Shown here piece by piece: positions 17,503-28,197 of a stretch of DNA of 64,000 nucleotides. Position 1 is the stretch's first letter. Every line of letters begins with the position of its first letter. Source of the DNA: Chromohalobacter sp. 11-W (GTDB lineage: Bacteria; Pseudomonadota; Gammaproteobacteria; Pseudomonadales; Halomonadaceae); assembly GCF_029889905.1 (NCBI RefSeq), contig NZ_JARANZ010000001.1, positions 62,001 to 126,000 on the forward strand. The letters run 5' to 3'. A model generated the notes under the pieces. The model saw only the letters and a list, made by a program, of their open reading frames with translations. It was not told the origin of the DNA and did not search any database. The position numbers and the translations under genes are program-made.

Positions 17503-17600
17503 GCCCGCTCCTGGGTAGTGTAAGTCGTCTCGGAAGCGGTCACTCTATGTGAGCCGGGAGGAGCACGCAAAAGCTTTTGCTTATGGGTGGTTAGCAGCTT

Positions 17601-18272
17601 TCATCGACTCAACTCAGTCAGCGTCATGCGACTCGTCAACTCGCCGTCGCGGTAGTATTCCACGCTGATCAGCAAGCCGGGTGTGGTCGATGAAAACGCC
17701 AGGCGCAGGCGGCGGTCGGGCTTTTCCGGATTCCATCCATCGATCCAGCGTGCTTCGAACTCGCCGGCTGGCACGTCGAGGGTTTGTGGTGCCGCGACGC
17801 GATAAGCGAAATGCTCGGTACGTCCTTTATGGTCGGCATACGCCAGTTCGCAGGGCGTGGATTCGCTCCCCTGACAGGGGGCGTCGTCCAACTCGCGGGA
17901 TAACTGGAACAAGGCGCTCTGGCGATCGGGCAGATCGGCGAGATCGCTTGCCGACAGGTGGTAACGCTCCCCGAGGCCGAACAGCGAGTAGCCACTGGCG
18001 TAATGCCAGGCATTCAGTTCGCCGCCGTCGAGGCGGAACTTGCCGCGCTCGTAGCCCTTGGCGGTGAGGATGCTGGCGCGCATCTCGCTTTGCCAGTCGT
18101 TCGCAGCAATATGGCTGAGACGATGATGGACGTCGGCATCCGGCCAGCCGTCGAGGCGCAGGTGATAGGTGGCGGAAAAGGGGTGGGGGGCGGCATGCGC
18201 ATAGGACATGACGCCGAGACAGGCCCAGCAGGCGACGAGTGCCAGGGCGGTGAAGCGGTGCAATCCGTGCAT
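17601..18272 (-). CDS. DUF3108 domain periplasmic protein
   Basis: The 223-residue protein has a signal peptide (cleavage near SYAHAA-PHP, residue 29) followed by one DUF3108 domain. The mature part begins PFSATYHLRLDG and has the predicted beta-rich pattern and the GLLISVEYYRDGEL ending typical of this family, in which each strand alternates charged and hydrophobic residues. No catalytic residues are recognisable and the family has no firm function. Two cysteines (CQGSESTPC) could form a disulfide. The ATG at 18272 has GGGAG upstream. Confidence 0.8.
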   Translation of the reverse strand: MHGLHRFTALALVACWACLGVMSYAHAAPHPFSATYHLRLDGWPDADVHHRLSHIAANDWQSEMRASILTAKGYERGKFRLDGGELNAWHYASGYSLFGLGERYHLSASDLADLPDRQSALFQLSRELDDAPCQGSESTPCELAYADHKGRTEHFAYRVAAPQTLDVPAGEFEARWIDGWNPEKPDRRLRLAFSSTTPGLLISVEYYRDGELTSRMTLTELSR

Positions 18273-18392
18273 CTTGGACTCCCTCGAGTGCCGGCGCGGG
18301 GCGCCGTTTCCATGTGCAGCGTGGCGTGTCAGGCACTACGCTGAAAGGGTAAAAGCCAATTCGTTTTCCACCTTCCTGCAGGAGTCCGACGC

Positions 18393-18950
18393 ATGGCCAG
18401 AATACTCGTGATTGCCGGTGATTTCGTCGAGGACTACGAGATCATGGTGCCCTTCCAGGCACTGCAGGCGATGGGACATGACGTCGACGCGGTCTGCCCG
18501 GACAAGAAAAAGGGCGATAGCGTCAAGACAGCCATTCACGATTTCGAGGGCGATCAGACCTATTCCGAGAAGCCCGGCCACCACTTCATCGTCAATGCCA
18601 GCTTCGCCGAGATCGAGGTCTCACATTACGATGCGCTGGTGATACCGGGCGGGCGCGCCCCAGAATATCTGCGCCTCGATGAGCGCGTGCTGGCCATCGT
18701 GCGTCACTTCCTGGAGGCCGACAAGCCCGTTGCTTCGATCTGTCACGGGGCGCAGTTGCTCGCTGCGGCGGCATCGCTGGCTGGGCGACGTGTCTCGGCT
18801 TATCCCGCTTGTGCGCCAGAGGTGCGCTTGGCGGGCGGCGAATTCGTCGAGCTTGCGGCGGATCAAGCGGTGACCTGTGGTCGGTTGGTCTCGGCGCCGG
18901 CGTGGCCCGCGCATCCCGAATGGCTGAAGCAGTTCAACGCCTTGCTTTGA
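18393..18950 (+). CDS. DJ-1/PfpI family protein
   Basis: The 185-residue protein belongs to the DJ-1/PfpI superfamily, class I glutamine-amidotransferase-like fold. The nucleophile elbow is visible as [10 protein letters not shown] (Cys near residue 118), preceded by the [15 protein letters not shown] segment. The early acidic residue of [10 protein letters not shown] is the usual partner of the cysteine. Characterised relatives include stress proteases, chaperones and deglycases, so the activity here cannot be named. It has its own promoter region (120 bases, divergent from the DUF3108 gene) and ends at a hairpin. Confidence 0.88.
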   Translation: MARILVIAGDFVEDYEIMVPFQALQAMGHDVDAVCPDKKKGDSVKTAIHDFEGDQTYSEKPGHHFIVNASFAEIEVSHYDALVIPGGRAPEYLRLDERVLAIVRHFLEADKPVASICHGAQLLAAAASLAGRRVSAYPACAPEVRLAGGEFVELAADQAVTCGRLVSAPAWPAHPEWLKQFNALL

Positions 18951-18970
18951 GCGCCCGACCCGGGCGCTTG
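18950..18970. terminator. GC hairpin between DJ-1 gene and fructokinase
   Basis: AGCGCCCG-ACC-CGGGCGCT forms an 8-base stem right at the stop of the DJ-1 gene and before the convergent fructokinase stop. Only TTGG follows, so it is a weak or bidirectional terminator candidate. Confidence 0.5.
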
Positions 18971-18975
18971 GCTGG

Positions 18976-19947
18976 TCATTGCATGGCGTCGAGGTCGTCG
19001 CGGGTGGGCAGTGCCGTGTAAGCGCCGGGGCGCGTTACGGCGAAGGCCCCGCAGCGACAGGCACGCTGAGTGGCGTCTCGCAAGCGGGTTTCGTCCTGGC
19101 ACCAGTCGCCGAGCGTGGCGGCGGTGACATCGGCCTCGGCCAGTTGCGCCAGCAGGCCGCCTACGAAGGCGTCGCCTCCGGCGGTGGTGTCCACAGCCGT
19201 CACGTCGGGCGGTGTCACGTGAATGACCTTGCCAAGCCGATGCACGACGACCGGGGCTGGCCCGTCGGTGATCACGATCAGGCGCACGCCAGCGGCCAGA
19301 CGCCATTGCAGCCAGGTATCGACGTCGTGATCGCCGCGCAGTAGGTCGAGCTCCTCGCGGGACAGCTTGAGCAGGTGCGCGTGGTCGAGCAGGGCGGTGA
19401 CACGGCCGATATCGACGCGGTTATCGGGCCACAGATTGTGGCGCAGGTTGGCATCGACGCTGATCAAGGCCTCGCCGCGCCGCGCGATGTCGGCGATGCT
19501 CAGTGTGGTCTCGGCGATTGCGTCATCGGTGAGGCTGTTGCTGCACATATGCAGGATCGCCGGCTCGGCGAAGATGCCCGCGGGCAAATGCTCAAGACGA
19601 TAAAGCAGATCCGCCGCAGGTGGACGGTAGAAGTCGAAACGCCGCTCGCCCTGGGCATCGCGCGAGACGAAGGCCAGGGCCGTGCGCGCCTCGCGCGTGC
19701 GGCGAATGTCCTCGACCGACACACCATGACGCGCGAGTTCCTCGACGAGAAAGTCGCCGAAGCGGTCGTCGCCGACCATGCCCAAGAAGCGACTCGGCAG
19801 CCCCAGGCGCGCGCAGGCCACAGCGACATTGGCCGGCGCGCCGCCCGCATAGGGCGTGAAGGTTTCGGGGATGTCGTCGGTGGCGCCATCTAAGCGATTG
19901 GATAGCATGTCGACGAGGGCTTCGCCGAAGGCGATCAACGGTGTCAT
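18976..19947 (-). CDS. PfkB-family fructokinase
   Basis: The 323-residue ribokinase-fold kinase most resembles fructokinases. Signatures: YAGGAPANVAVACARLG (PfkB signature 1) and the C-terminal DTTAGGDAFVGGLL, in which the anion hole and catalytic Asp of the usual GAGD appear as GGD. Fructose specificity is inferred from context: it overlaps pgi by four bases and its product fructose-6-phosphate is the substrate of Pgi. It is the last gene of the edd-glk-mutarotase-AKR-pgi run. Related sugar kinases with other specificity cannot be excluded. Confidence 0.85.
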   Translation of the reverse strand: MTPLIAFGEALVDMLSNRLDGATDDIPETFTPYAGGAPANVAVACARLGLPSRFLGMVGDDRFGDFLVEELARHGVSVEDIRRTREARTALAFVSRDAQGERRFDFYRPPAADLLYRLEHLPAGIFAEPAILHMCSNSLTDDAIAETTLSIADIARRGEALISVDANLRHNLWPDNRVDIGRVTALLDHAHLLKLSREELDLLRGDHDVDTWLQWRLAAGVRLIVITDGPAPVVVHRLGKVIHVTPPDVTAVDTTAGGDAFVGGLLAQLAEADVTAATLGDWCQDETRLRDATQRACRCGAFAVTRPGAYTALPTRDDLDAMQ

Positions 19948-21590
19948 GACGCATCCTCCCGAGACTTCTTGCTGCGCGTTTTATCCTTGCTCTTGGCGGA
20001 GGTGGTCGGAAAGTGCTCGCGCACCAGCGACAGCAGGCCTTGAGTGGAGACATCGAAATCCGCCGCGTTGGTGTCGATGCGCTCGCTGATCTCGCCGGCG
20101 ATACGCTTGCCGAGCTGCACGCCCCATTGGTCGAAGGAATTGATGTTCCAGATCACGCCCTGAACGAAGACTTTGTGTTCGTACAAGGCGATCAGTGCGC
20201 CCAGATTCTTGGGCGTCAACTCATCGAGCAACAGTGTGCTCGAGGGACGGTTGCCGGGACAGCTATAGGGATCGAGCTGGCTACCGTCCTGGCTGCCTTC
20301 CATGAAGGCGTTGGCTTGCGCCAGCATGTTGGTGAGCAGGGCGAAGTGGTGATCCTCGAATTCCGGCTCGGGTTTGAGCGAGGCGATGAAGTCGATGGGC
20401 ACGTAGCGCGTGCCCTGATGAAGCAGTTGGAAGAACGCATGCTGCCCGTTGGATCCCGTCTGCCCCCAGACGATGGGGCCGGTCTTGTAATTCACCGGCT
20501 GACCGAAGATATCCACCGACTTGCCGTTGGATTCCATGTCGAGCTGCTGGAGAAACGACGGTAGCTGATGCAAGGCCTGATCGTAGGGCACGATGGCATG
20601 CGTCTCGGCGCCGATGAAATTGATGTACCAGATGCCGATCAACGCCATGAGTACCGGCATGTTCTGATCGAATGGCGCCTCGATGAAGTGCTGGTCCATC
20701 TCGTAGGCACCTTCGAGGAGTTCCATGAATCCTTCGAAGCCGATGGACAGCGCGATGGGCAGACCGATCGACGACCACATCGAGTATCGCCCGCCGACCC
20801 AGGCCCAGAATTCGAAGACGTTTTCCTCGCGGATGCCGAATTCCATCGCGGCCTTGCGGTTGGTCGAGGCAGCAATGAAATGCGCGCCGACATCGGCATC
20901 TTCGCCGGCATTGTCTAGGAACCAGCGTCGTGCGGTCTTGGCGTTGAGCAGCGTTTCCTGGGTAGAAAAGGTCTTGGTCGAGACGATGAACAGCGTGGTC
21001 GCCGGGTCGAGTGCTCTGAGCACTTTCTGGATGTGCGCGCCGTCGACGTTGGAGACAAAGTGAAAGTTGAGTTCGCCGTCGCGGTGCTTGAGCAGCGCGC
21101 GGCAGGCCATGTTGGGTCCCAGGTCCGAGCCGCCGATGCCGATGTTGACCACATCTTTGATCCGCTCGCCGCTGTAGCCTTTCCAGTCACCGCTGCGTAC
21201 TTCTTCCGAGAAGCGCTTGATCTGTTCGCGCGTGCTCTGAATCTCGGGCATGACGTCCTTGCCATCGGCGTAGACCGGCTCATCGCCCAGATGACGCAGG
21301 GCGGTATGCAGGACCGGGCGATCTTCGGTGACGTTGATGATGTCACCGGAGAACATCTGCGCGCGACGCTGGACAAGCGCCGAGTGATCGGCGAGCTCGA
21401 TCAGTTTGGCGAGCACGGCATCCGAGACGTGGTGCTTGGAATAATCCAGGAACAAGCCGCCGACGCGCAGGCTCATCTTGTCGAAACGCTTGGGGTCGGC
21501 GGCAAAGTAATCACTGATGCGATCATCGGCGGTCTCGCGGTGGAGACGTTCGAGAGCGCGCCAGGTGACGCTGCGCGTGAGTTGGAACAT
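19944..21590 (-). CDS. pgi: Glucose-6-phosphate isomerase
   Basis: The 548-residue enzyme interconverts glucose-6-P and fructose-6-P and has the length of E. coli Pgi (549). Visible family segments are IGIGGSDLGP, VSNVDGAHI, FIVSTKTFSTQETL, VGGRYSMWSSIGLPIAL, GQTGSNGQHAFFQLLHQG (with the catalytic histidine region) and SFDQWGVQLGK near the C-terminus. The start at 21590 (MFQLTRSVT) follows AAGGA with 7-base spacing; an ATG six codons upstream lacks this. In this locus it likely runs from fructose-6-P toward glucose-6-P and the Entner-Doudoroff route. Confidence 0.96.
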   Translation of the reverse strand: MFQLTRSVTWRALERLHRETADDRISDYFAADPKRFDKMSLRVGGLFLDYSKHHVSDAVLAKLIELADHSALVQRRAQMFSGDIINVTEDRPVLHTALRHLGDEPVYADGKDVMPEIQSTREQIKRFSEEVRSGDWKGYSGERIKDVVNIGIGGSDLGPNMACRALLKHRDGELNFHFVSNVDGAHIQKVLRALDPATTLFIVSTKTFSTQETLLNAKTARRWFLDNAGEDADVGAHFIAASTNRKAAMEFGIREENVFEFWAWVGGRYSMWSSIGLPIALSIGFEGFMELLEGAYEMDQHFIEAPFDQNMPVLMALIGIWYINFIGAETHAIVPYDQALHQLPSFLQQLDMESNGKSVDIFGQPVNYKTGPIVWGQTGSNGQHAFFQLLHQGTRYVPIDFIASLKPEPEFEDHHFALLTNMLAQANAFMEGSQDGSQLDPYSCPGNRPSSTLLLDELTPKNLGALIALYEHKVFVQGVIWNINSFDQWGVQLGKRIAGEISERIDTNAADFDVSTQGLLSLVREHFPTTSAKSKDKTRSKKSREDAS

Positions 21591-21709
21591 GGCGTCATCC
21601 TTCTTCATGAATCGAGCGGCATGACCACGCGGGTCGGTTGGATGAATCGTGTCAGCTCGCCGTCGGGTCCACAATGCTCATTCGACGAAAGCTGCATGCG
21701 AGACGCTGG

Positions 21710-22585
21710 CTAGGCCACACGATGACTGCGTGCCTCTTCAAGCAATGCGAACCAAGTGGCCCGATCCAGCGTCAGGTTGCTGTCACGGTGCAATGCTTGA
21801 ATACGGCTTTCCTTGAGGGTGCCGATGACCGGCGCGGGATGTCCCGGCAGGCGTCGTAGCCAGGCCAGCGCCAATCCGGCGGTGCTCGACTCGAACTCTT
21901 CGGCGAAATGCTCCAGCGCGCTGCCCAGGACATCTTCGAAGACCAACCCACCGCCTAGTGGCGACCAAGCCATGGGCGCGAGGTCGTCGGCGATCACGGC
22001 ATCGTAGAACCCATCGAAAAGCACTTCCGGACGTGCCAGCGACAACTCGAATTGATGCGCGCCGAGCGGGTGGCGCATGGCGGCTTGTAGGCGCCGCCAC
22101 TGTTCGGGCAGGAAGTTGGATACTCCCACTGCGCCGATCTTGCCAGCGTCGATAGCGGCGTCCAGCGCCACACCGGTGGCGTGAGCATCGAGTAATGGAT
22201 CGGGGCGGTGTAGCAGGAAGTGATCGAGGCGCTCGACGCCAAGCTGCTTCAGCGATGCGTCGATTCGCGCGTTCAGATAATCGGGGGAGGTATCGTAATG
22301 CTTGACCCCGAAGCGCGACGTGTCGCGCGCGGGCAGCACGATATCCGTTTTGGTGATTACCTTGACGCGGGCCTTGAGCGCCGGACGCTGTGCCAAGGCC
22401 TCGCCGAACAGTCGTTCACACTCACGATTGCCGTAGATATCAGCGTGATCGAACCAATCGAGCCCTTCATCGAGGCGTGCTTCGATCCAGTCGGCCAGGC
22501 GTGTGGCGCTGGCTAGCTCGGGGCGCTCGTGGAGGCGCATCATACCTAGTACGAAGGGAACGTCGAACGTCAGCTCATCGCTCAT
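21710..22585 (-). CDS. Aldo/keto reductase (YdhF-like)
   Basis: The 291-residue NAD(P)H-dependent oxidoreductase is a TIM-barrel aldo/keto reductase. It has GLDWFDHADIYGNRECERLFGEAL with the catalytic Asp and Tyr, the catalytic Lys in VITKTDI, and a histidine in DHFLLHRPDPL; LALAWLRRLPGHPAPVIGT is the cofactor-binding end. It most resembles E. coli YdhF, whose substrate is unknown. Its stop lies 119 bases before pgi, and its start overlaps the mutarotase stop (ATGA), so it belongs to the sugar operon. Reduction of a sugar or sugar-derived aldehyde is a reasonable guess, not shown. Confidence 0.88.
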   Translation of the reverse strand: MSDELTFDVPFVLGMMRLHERPELASATRLADWIEARLDEGLDWFDHADIYGNRECERLFGEALAQRPALKARVKVITKTDIVLPARDTSRFGVKHYDTSPDYLNARIDASLKQLGVERLDHFLLHRPDPLLDAHATGVALDAAIDAGKIGAVGVSNFLPEQWRRLQAAMRHPLGAHQFELSLARPEVLFDGFYDAVIADDLAPMAWSPLGGGLVFEDVLGSALEHFAEEFESSTAGLALAWLRRLPGHPAPVIGTLKESRIQALHRDSNLTLDRATWFALLEEARSHRVA

Positions 22586-23457
22586 TGCGTCATGTCCTCG
22601 CGGGTCAGAGTGGTGGCCAGGAGGTGCTGGGCGCCAGGCACCAGCCATACGGGGTCGACGCGGGTACAGGCGGCTTCGACGCATAGGAAGCGATGCCCGA
22701 TGTCGGCGGGCGTGTCGCCGGGCAATTCAGTGTCGGGATGCCAGACCACCGTGGAATCGCTGCCTTGCTTGGCGATCTGGAGGCGACGTGCGCCGTCGTC
22801 GAGTACGAGTGGACGATTGGATTCGTAGATGCGATCCAGTGGGCCGCGTACGCCGAGCTCGCCTTGTTGGTGCGCCTCGGAAAAGTCCTGGCGCTTGTCC
22901 AGGTAGCGCGCGCCGGCCAAGCCCTCGACACGGCATTGGTGGGTATGCGCAACACTCAGGTAGCTATGCAATGCCGCGGTCAGTTTTACGGGCGTTTCAC
23001 CGCGGTGTTCGGTAATCAACTCGACATGCAGGCGCTGGGCGCTGGCGTGGATCATCACGCGGGGCGTGAGTTGTTCGTCGAGGCGCGTCGTCGGCGATAG
23101 ATGCACCTCGACGCCTTCATCCTCATCGTCGATCCCGTCGAGGCGCCATTCGGCCTGACGCGCCGTGCCATGCATGGGGCCGCGGCCGTCCGGCGACTCG
23201 TCGGCGAACCAGGGCCAGCATACCGGGATGCCGCCGCGTATCGTACCCGGCAACGCTTGTGGCGTGGGCGTTACCCATAGCCAGCCATCCTCCGTGCCGG
23301 GCGCGAACGGTAAATAATGCAGCACCTGGGCGCCTTGCAGAGAGACTGCTAGCTCGCCCCAGTCGGCATTGAACAATAGCACGCGACGCCCCAGCCATTC
23401 GGCTTCGCGTTGCCCCTGGGTCGCGTCGAGCAATTGACGCAGGGAATCGGGAATCAT
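22582..23457 (-). CDS. D-hexose-6-phosphate mutarotase (YeaD-like)
   Basis: The 291-residue protein belongs to the galactose-mutarotase-like superfamily, glucose-6-phosphate 1-epimerase (YeaD) branch. It shows GAQVLHYLPF, GGIPVCWPWF and the catalytic histidine region in LTAALHSYLSVAH, with a Glu in LCVEAACTR. It would interconvert the alpha and beta anomers of glucose-6-P between glucokinase and glucose-6-P dehydrogenase. ATGA overlaps with glk upstream and the AKR downstream show tight coupling in one operon. Confidence 0.9.
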   Translation of the reverse strand: MIPDSLRQLLDATQGQREAEWLGRRVLLFNADWGELAVSLQGAQVLHYLPFAPGTEDGWLWVTPTPQALPGTIRGGIPVCWPWFADESPDGRGPMHGTARQAEWRLDGIDDEDEGVEVHLSPTTRLDEQLTPRVMIHASAQRLHVELITEHRGETPVKLTAALHSYLSVAHTHQCRVEGLAGARYLDKRQDFSEAHQQGELGVRGPLDRIYESNRPLVLDDGARRLQIAKQGSDSTVVWHPDTELPGDTPADIGHRFLCVEAACTRVDPVWLVPGAQHLLATTLTREDMTQ

Positions 23458-24413
23458 GCCACCTCCTCGTTATGTAACGCTTCGCAGGCACCCAGCAACC
23501 CATTCCAGGGTGCTGTGACCACCCACACGGGAATGTGAGCAGTGTACGCGTGCATGCGCCCTTTGTCGGCGAAGGCGTCACGGAAGTGGCTATGGGGCAG
23601 CCAATCGAGCAGGCGTGGCAGGATACCGCCACACAGATAGACGCCGCCGCGCGCACCGAGCATCAAGGCTGCATCGCCACTGACATCGCCGAGAATCTTG
23701 AGGAAGCGCTCTAGAGACTGACGCGCGAGCGGGTCGCCAGCGCGTGCCGCGCCGGTCACCTCGGCAGGCGTGTTGTAGTGGGCAATCTGCTTGGCCAGAT
23801 GCGCATTCGCGCGATAAAGATCCAGCAAGCCTTGACCACAGAGAATACGCTCCACCGAGACGCGCCCGTAGTGTTGGTAAAAGTACGCCAGCAGCTCGCG
23901 TTCATGCGCGTCGGTGGGCGCGAAGGACACGTGTCCACCTTCGGTGGGAAGTGGTATCCAGTCGTGTTGACCGGGAAAGAGACCTGCCATGCCCAGGCCG
24001 GTGCCGGGGCCGAAGATCAATCTTGCGCTGCCCGGGGCAGCTTCGCCTTCTCCTAGTGGTACCAGGTCCTTGGCATCCACGTGGGGAACACCCAGTGCTT
24101 GTGCGGTGAAGTCATTGATGACCTTGAACAGCTCGAAACCGAACTCCTCGGTGACCTGGCGCTTGGAGAAGCTCCAGGCGTTGTTGGTCATGCGGACTTC
24201 ATCGTTGTGTACGGGGCAGGCAAAGGCGAGGCAGGCCTCGCGGGGGACGTCCGCGCCTACCTCGTCGAGGTAGGCGCGAATCGCCTCGGACAGTGTCGGG
24301 TAATGTGCACAAGGAAGCGTTCGAATGGCCTGAAGATCGAACGCCCCCGGCGTCACCAAGGCGAAGCGGGCATTGGTGCCGCCGATGTCGCCAATCAAGG
24401 CAGGTCGGCTCAT
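23454..24413 (-). CDS. glk: Glucokinase
   Basis: The 319-residue ATP-dependent glucokinase is of the E. coli Glk type (321 residues). It starts LIGDIGGTNARFALV (phosphate-1 motif), followed by ACPVHNDEVRMTNNAWSF, the catalytic Asp in FKVINDFTAQA, the GPGTGLGMAGL adenosine motif and the GGHVSFAPTD segment. It phosphorylates glucose delivered by a non-PTS transporter, making glucose-6-P. It begins one base after the edd stop and overlaps the mutarotase. Confidence 0.95.
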   Translation of the reverse strand: MSRPALIGDIGGTNARFALVTPGAFDLQAIRTLPCAHYPTLSEAIRAYLDEVGADVPREACLAFACPVHNDEVRMTNNAWSFSKRQVTEEFGFELFKVINDFTAQALGVPHVDAKDLVPLGEGEAAPGSARLIFGPGTGLGMAGLFPGQHDWIPLPTEGGHVSFAPTDAHERELLAYFYQHYGRVSVERILCGQGLLDLYRANAHLAKQIAHYNTPAEVTGAARAGDPLARQSLERFLKILGDVSGDAALMLGARGGVYLCGGILPRLLDWLPHSHFRDAFADKGRMHAYTAHIPVWVVTAPWNGLLGACEALHNEEVA

Positions 24414-26285
<1,872 letters not shown>

Positions 26286-26450
26286 GTCAGGACCTCATCA
26301 AGTGCGTTGGGTGATCATGTAAGTAAATTTAGCAAAAAATACCTTGATGGTCGTGCGTCTTTTGCCCAAATTAAGAGGATAGCTGTAGTATTCTTCCAAA
26401 AGATACTTATCGTATCCTTGGGGTGACGCCAATCAAAGGAGGAAGCCAAT
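26286..26450. promoter_or_regulatory. edd/gapA divergent control region with candidate HexR site
   Basis: This 165-base region is AT-rich for the window. TGTAAGTAAATTTAGC at 26318-26333 matches 13 of 16 positions of the HexR consensus as I recall it (TGTARTWWWWWYTACA). TTGCCC at 26362-26367 and TAGTAT at 26386-26391 (18-base spacing) are a possible gapA promoter. GATAC-TTATC-GTATC at 26402-26416 is an inverted repeat in the gapA leader. In pseudomonads HexR controls the same edd/gap pair; binding here is inference. Confidence 0.45.
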
Positions 26451-27452
<1,002 letters not shown>

Positions 27453-27834
27453 GGTCGTCGTCGGTGACGTAACCACCCCGTGTGGGAGCGTCCGGATACA
27501 CGTCTCGCGCACTCACGGCTCCGCTCGATCGTTGTCCGTTCGCTCTCGCTTCCCATCGGGTACGTCAGGTACTCGGGAAATCAGGCGCCTCAGGGCGCCT
27601 TTTTTCTGCCGGAGACATTCAAGATTCGATACCCCGCGGCCGATGTTCAAAGTAAGGCAGCACCGCATTGCCACTGGCATATTGCAACTTTCGTGACGAT
27701 GCCTCAGCTCCTGTCCTGTAGAGAATGACGAAAGTGCCATAATGGGTCCATCATCACGTCATGGTCGGGTTTATACCCTTCCTGTGATAGACTGCAGAAG
27801 GCATGCATCATTTCTCATCAACGGAACGGGCATC
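27453..27834. other. Intergenic region after gapA
   Basis: Apart from the gapA terminator at 27583-27606, this 382-base stretch shows no convincing gene or RNA. CATAAT at 27738-27743 might be a -10 for the small gene at 27835, but no matching -35 is seen. Confidence 0.5.
27583..27606 (+). terminator. gapA terminator
   Basis: AGGCGCC-TCAG-GGCGCCT forms a perfect 7-base stem followed by six T residues, 130 bases after the gapA stop. Confidence 0.88.
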
Positions 27835-28122
27835 ATGCGCGATTTTGTGCAACAGGCTCATCGGCTAGTCGGTGTCATGCTGCGCGACGGACACCGCAAT
27901 CGCCAAGGGAAGATCACCGGTGTCGATCAATCGCGCGACACGCCTGCCGTCTACGTCGCTTGGTCGGGACAGTCCCGTTGCGAGCGTGTGGCGCTGGGCA
28001 TTGAAGAGCTGCGCACCCTGGTGTCGGCCTATCTCGAAACGCATGATCGCCGACCCGTTGAGCAAGCCGAGCCGGAAGCTTCACAGGTCTCGCCGCCGCA
28101 GCGGCGCACCGGGGTGCGGTAG
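27835..28122 (+). CDS. Small hypothetical protein (95 aa)
   Basis: I do not recognise this 95-residue cytoplasmic protein. The first 60 residues look like a small beta-barrel of the SH3/Tudor type (GKITGVDQSRDTPAVYVAWSG, then ERVALGIEELRTLV), followed by a polar, proline-rich tail ending in RRTGVR. There is no signal peptide or membrane segment. The start at 27835 (MRDFVQQAH) is chosen because the coding pattern begins there; the ribosome site is weak (GGAACGGG). It stands alone between gapA and a diguanylate cyclase, 75 bases before the latter, and could be co-transcribed with it. Confidence 0.6.
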   Translation: MRDFVQQAHRLVGVMLRDGHRNRQGKITGVDQSRDTPAVYVAWSGQSRCERVALGIEELRTLVSAYLETHDRRPVEQAEPEASQVSPPQRRTGVR

Positions 28123-28197
28123 CCCGCTTGTGCCTTCGCCGAGTCAGCGGTCGTGTGAATTCGTCACGAAGCCTGTGAAGTGGGGCGATGACTCATT

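Noticed and set aside
16519-17600. Lysine riboswitch around lysO
   Set aside because: The upstream leader (17503-17600) is under 100 bases and lacks the conserved lysine-aptamer segments.
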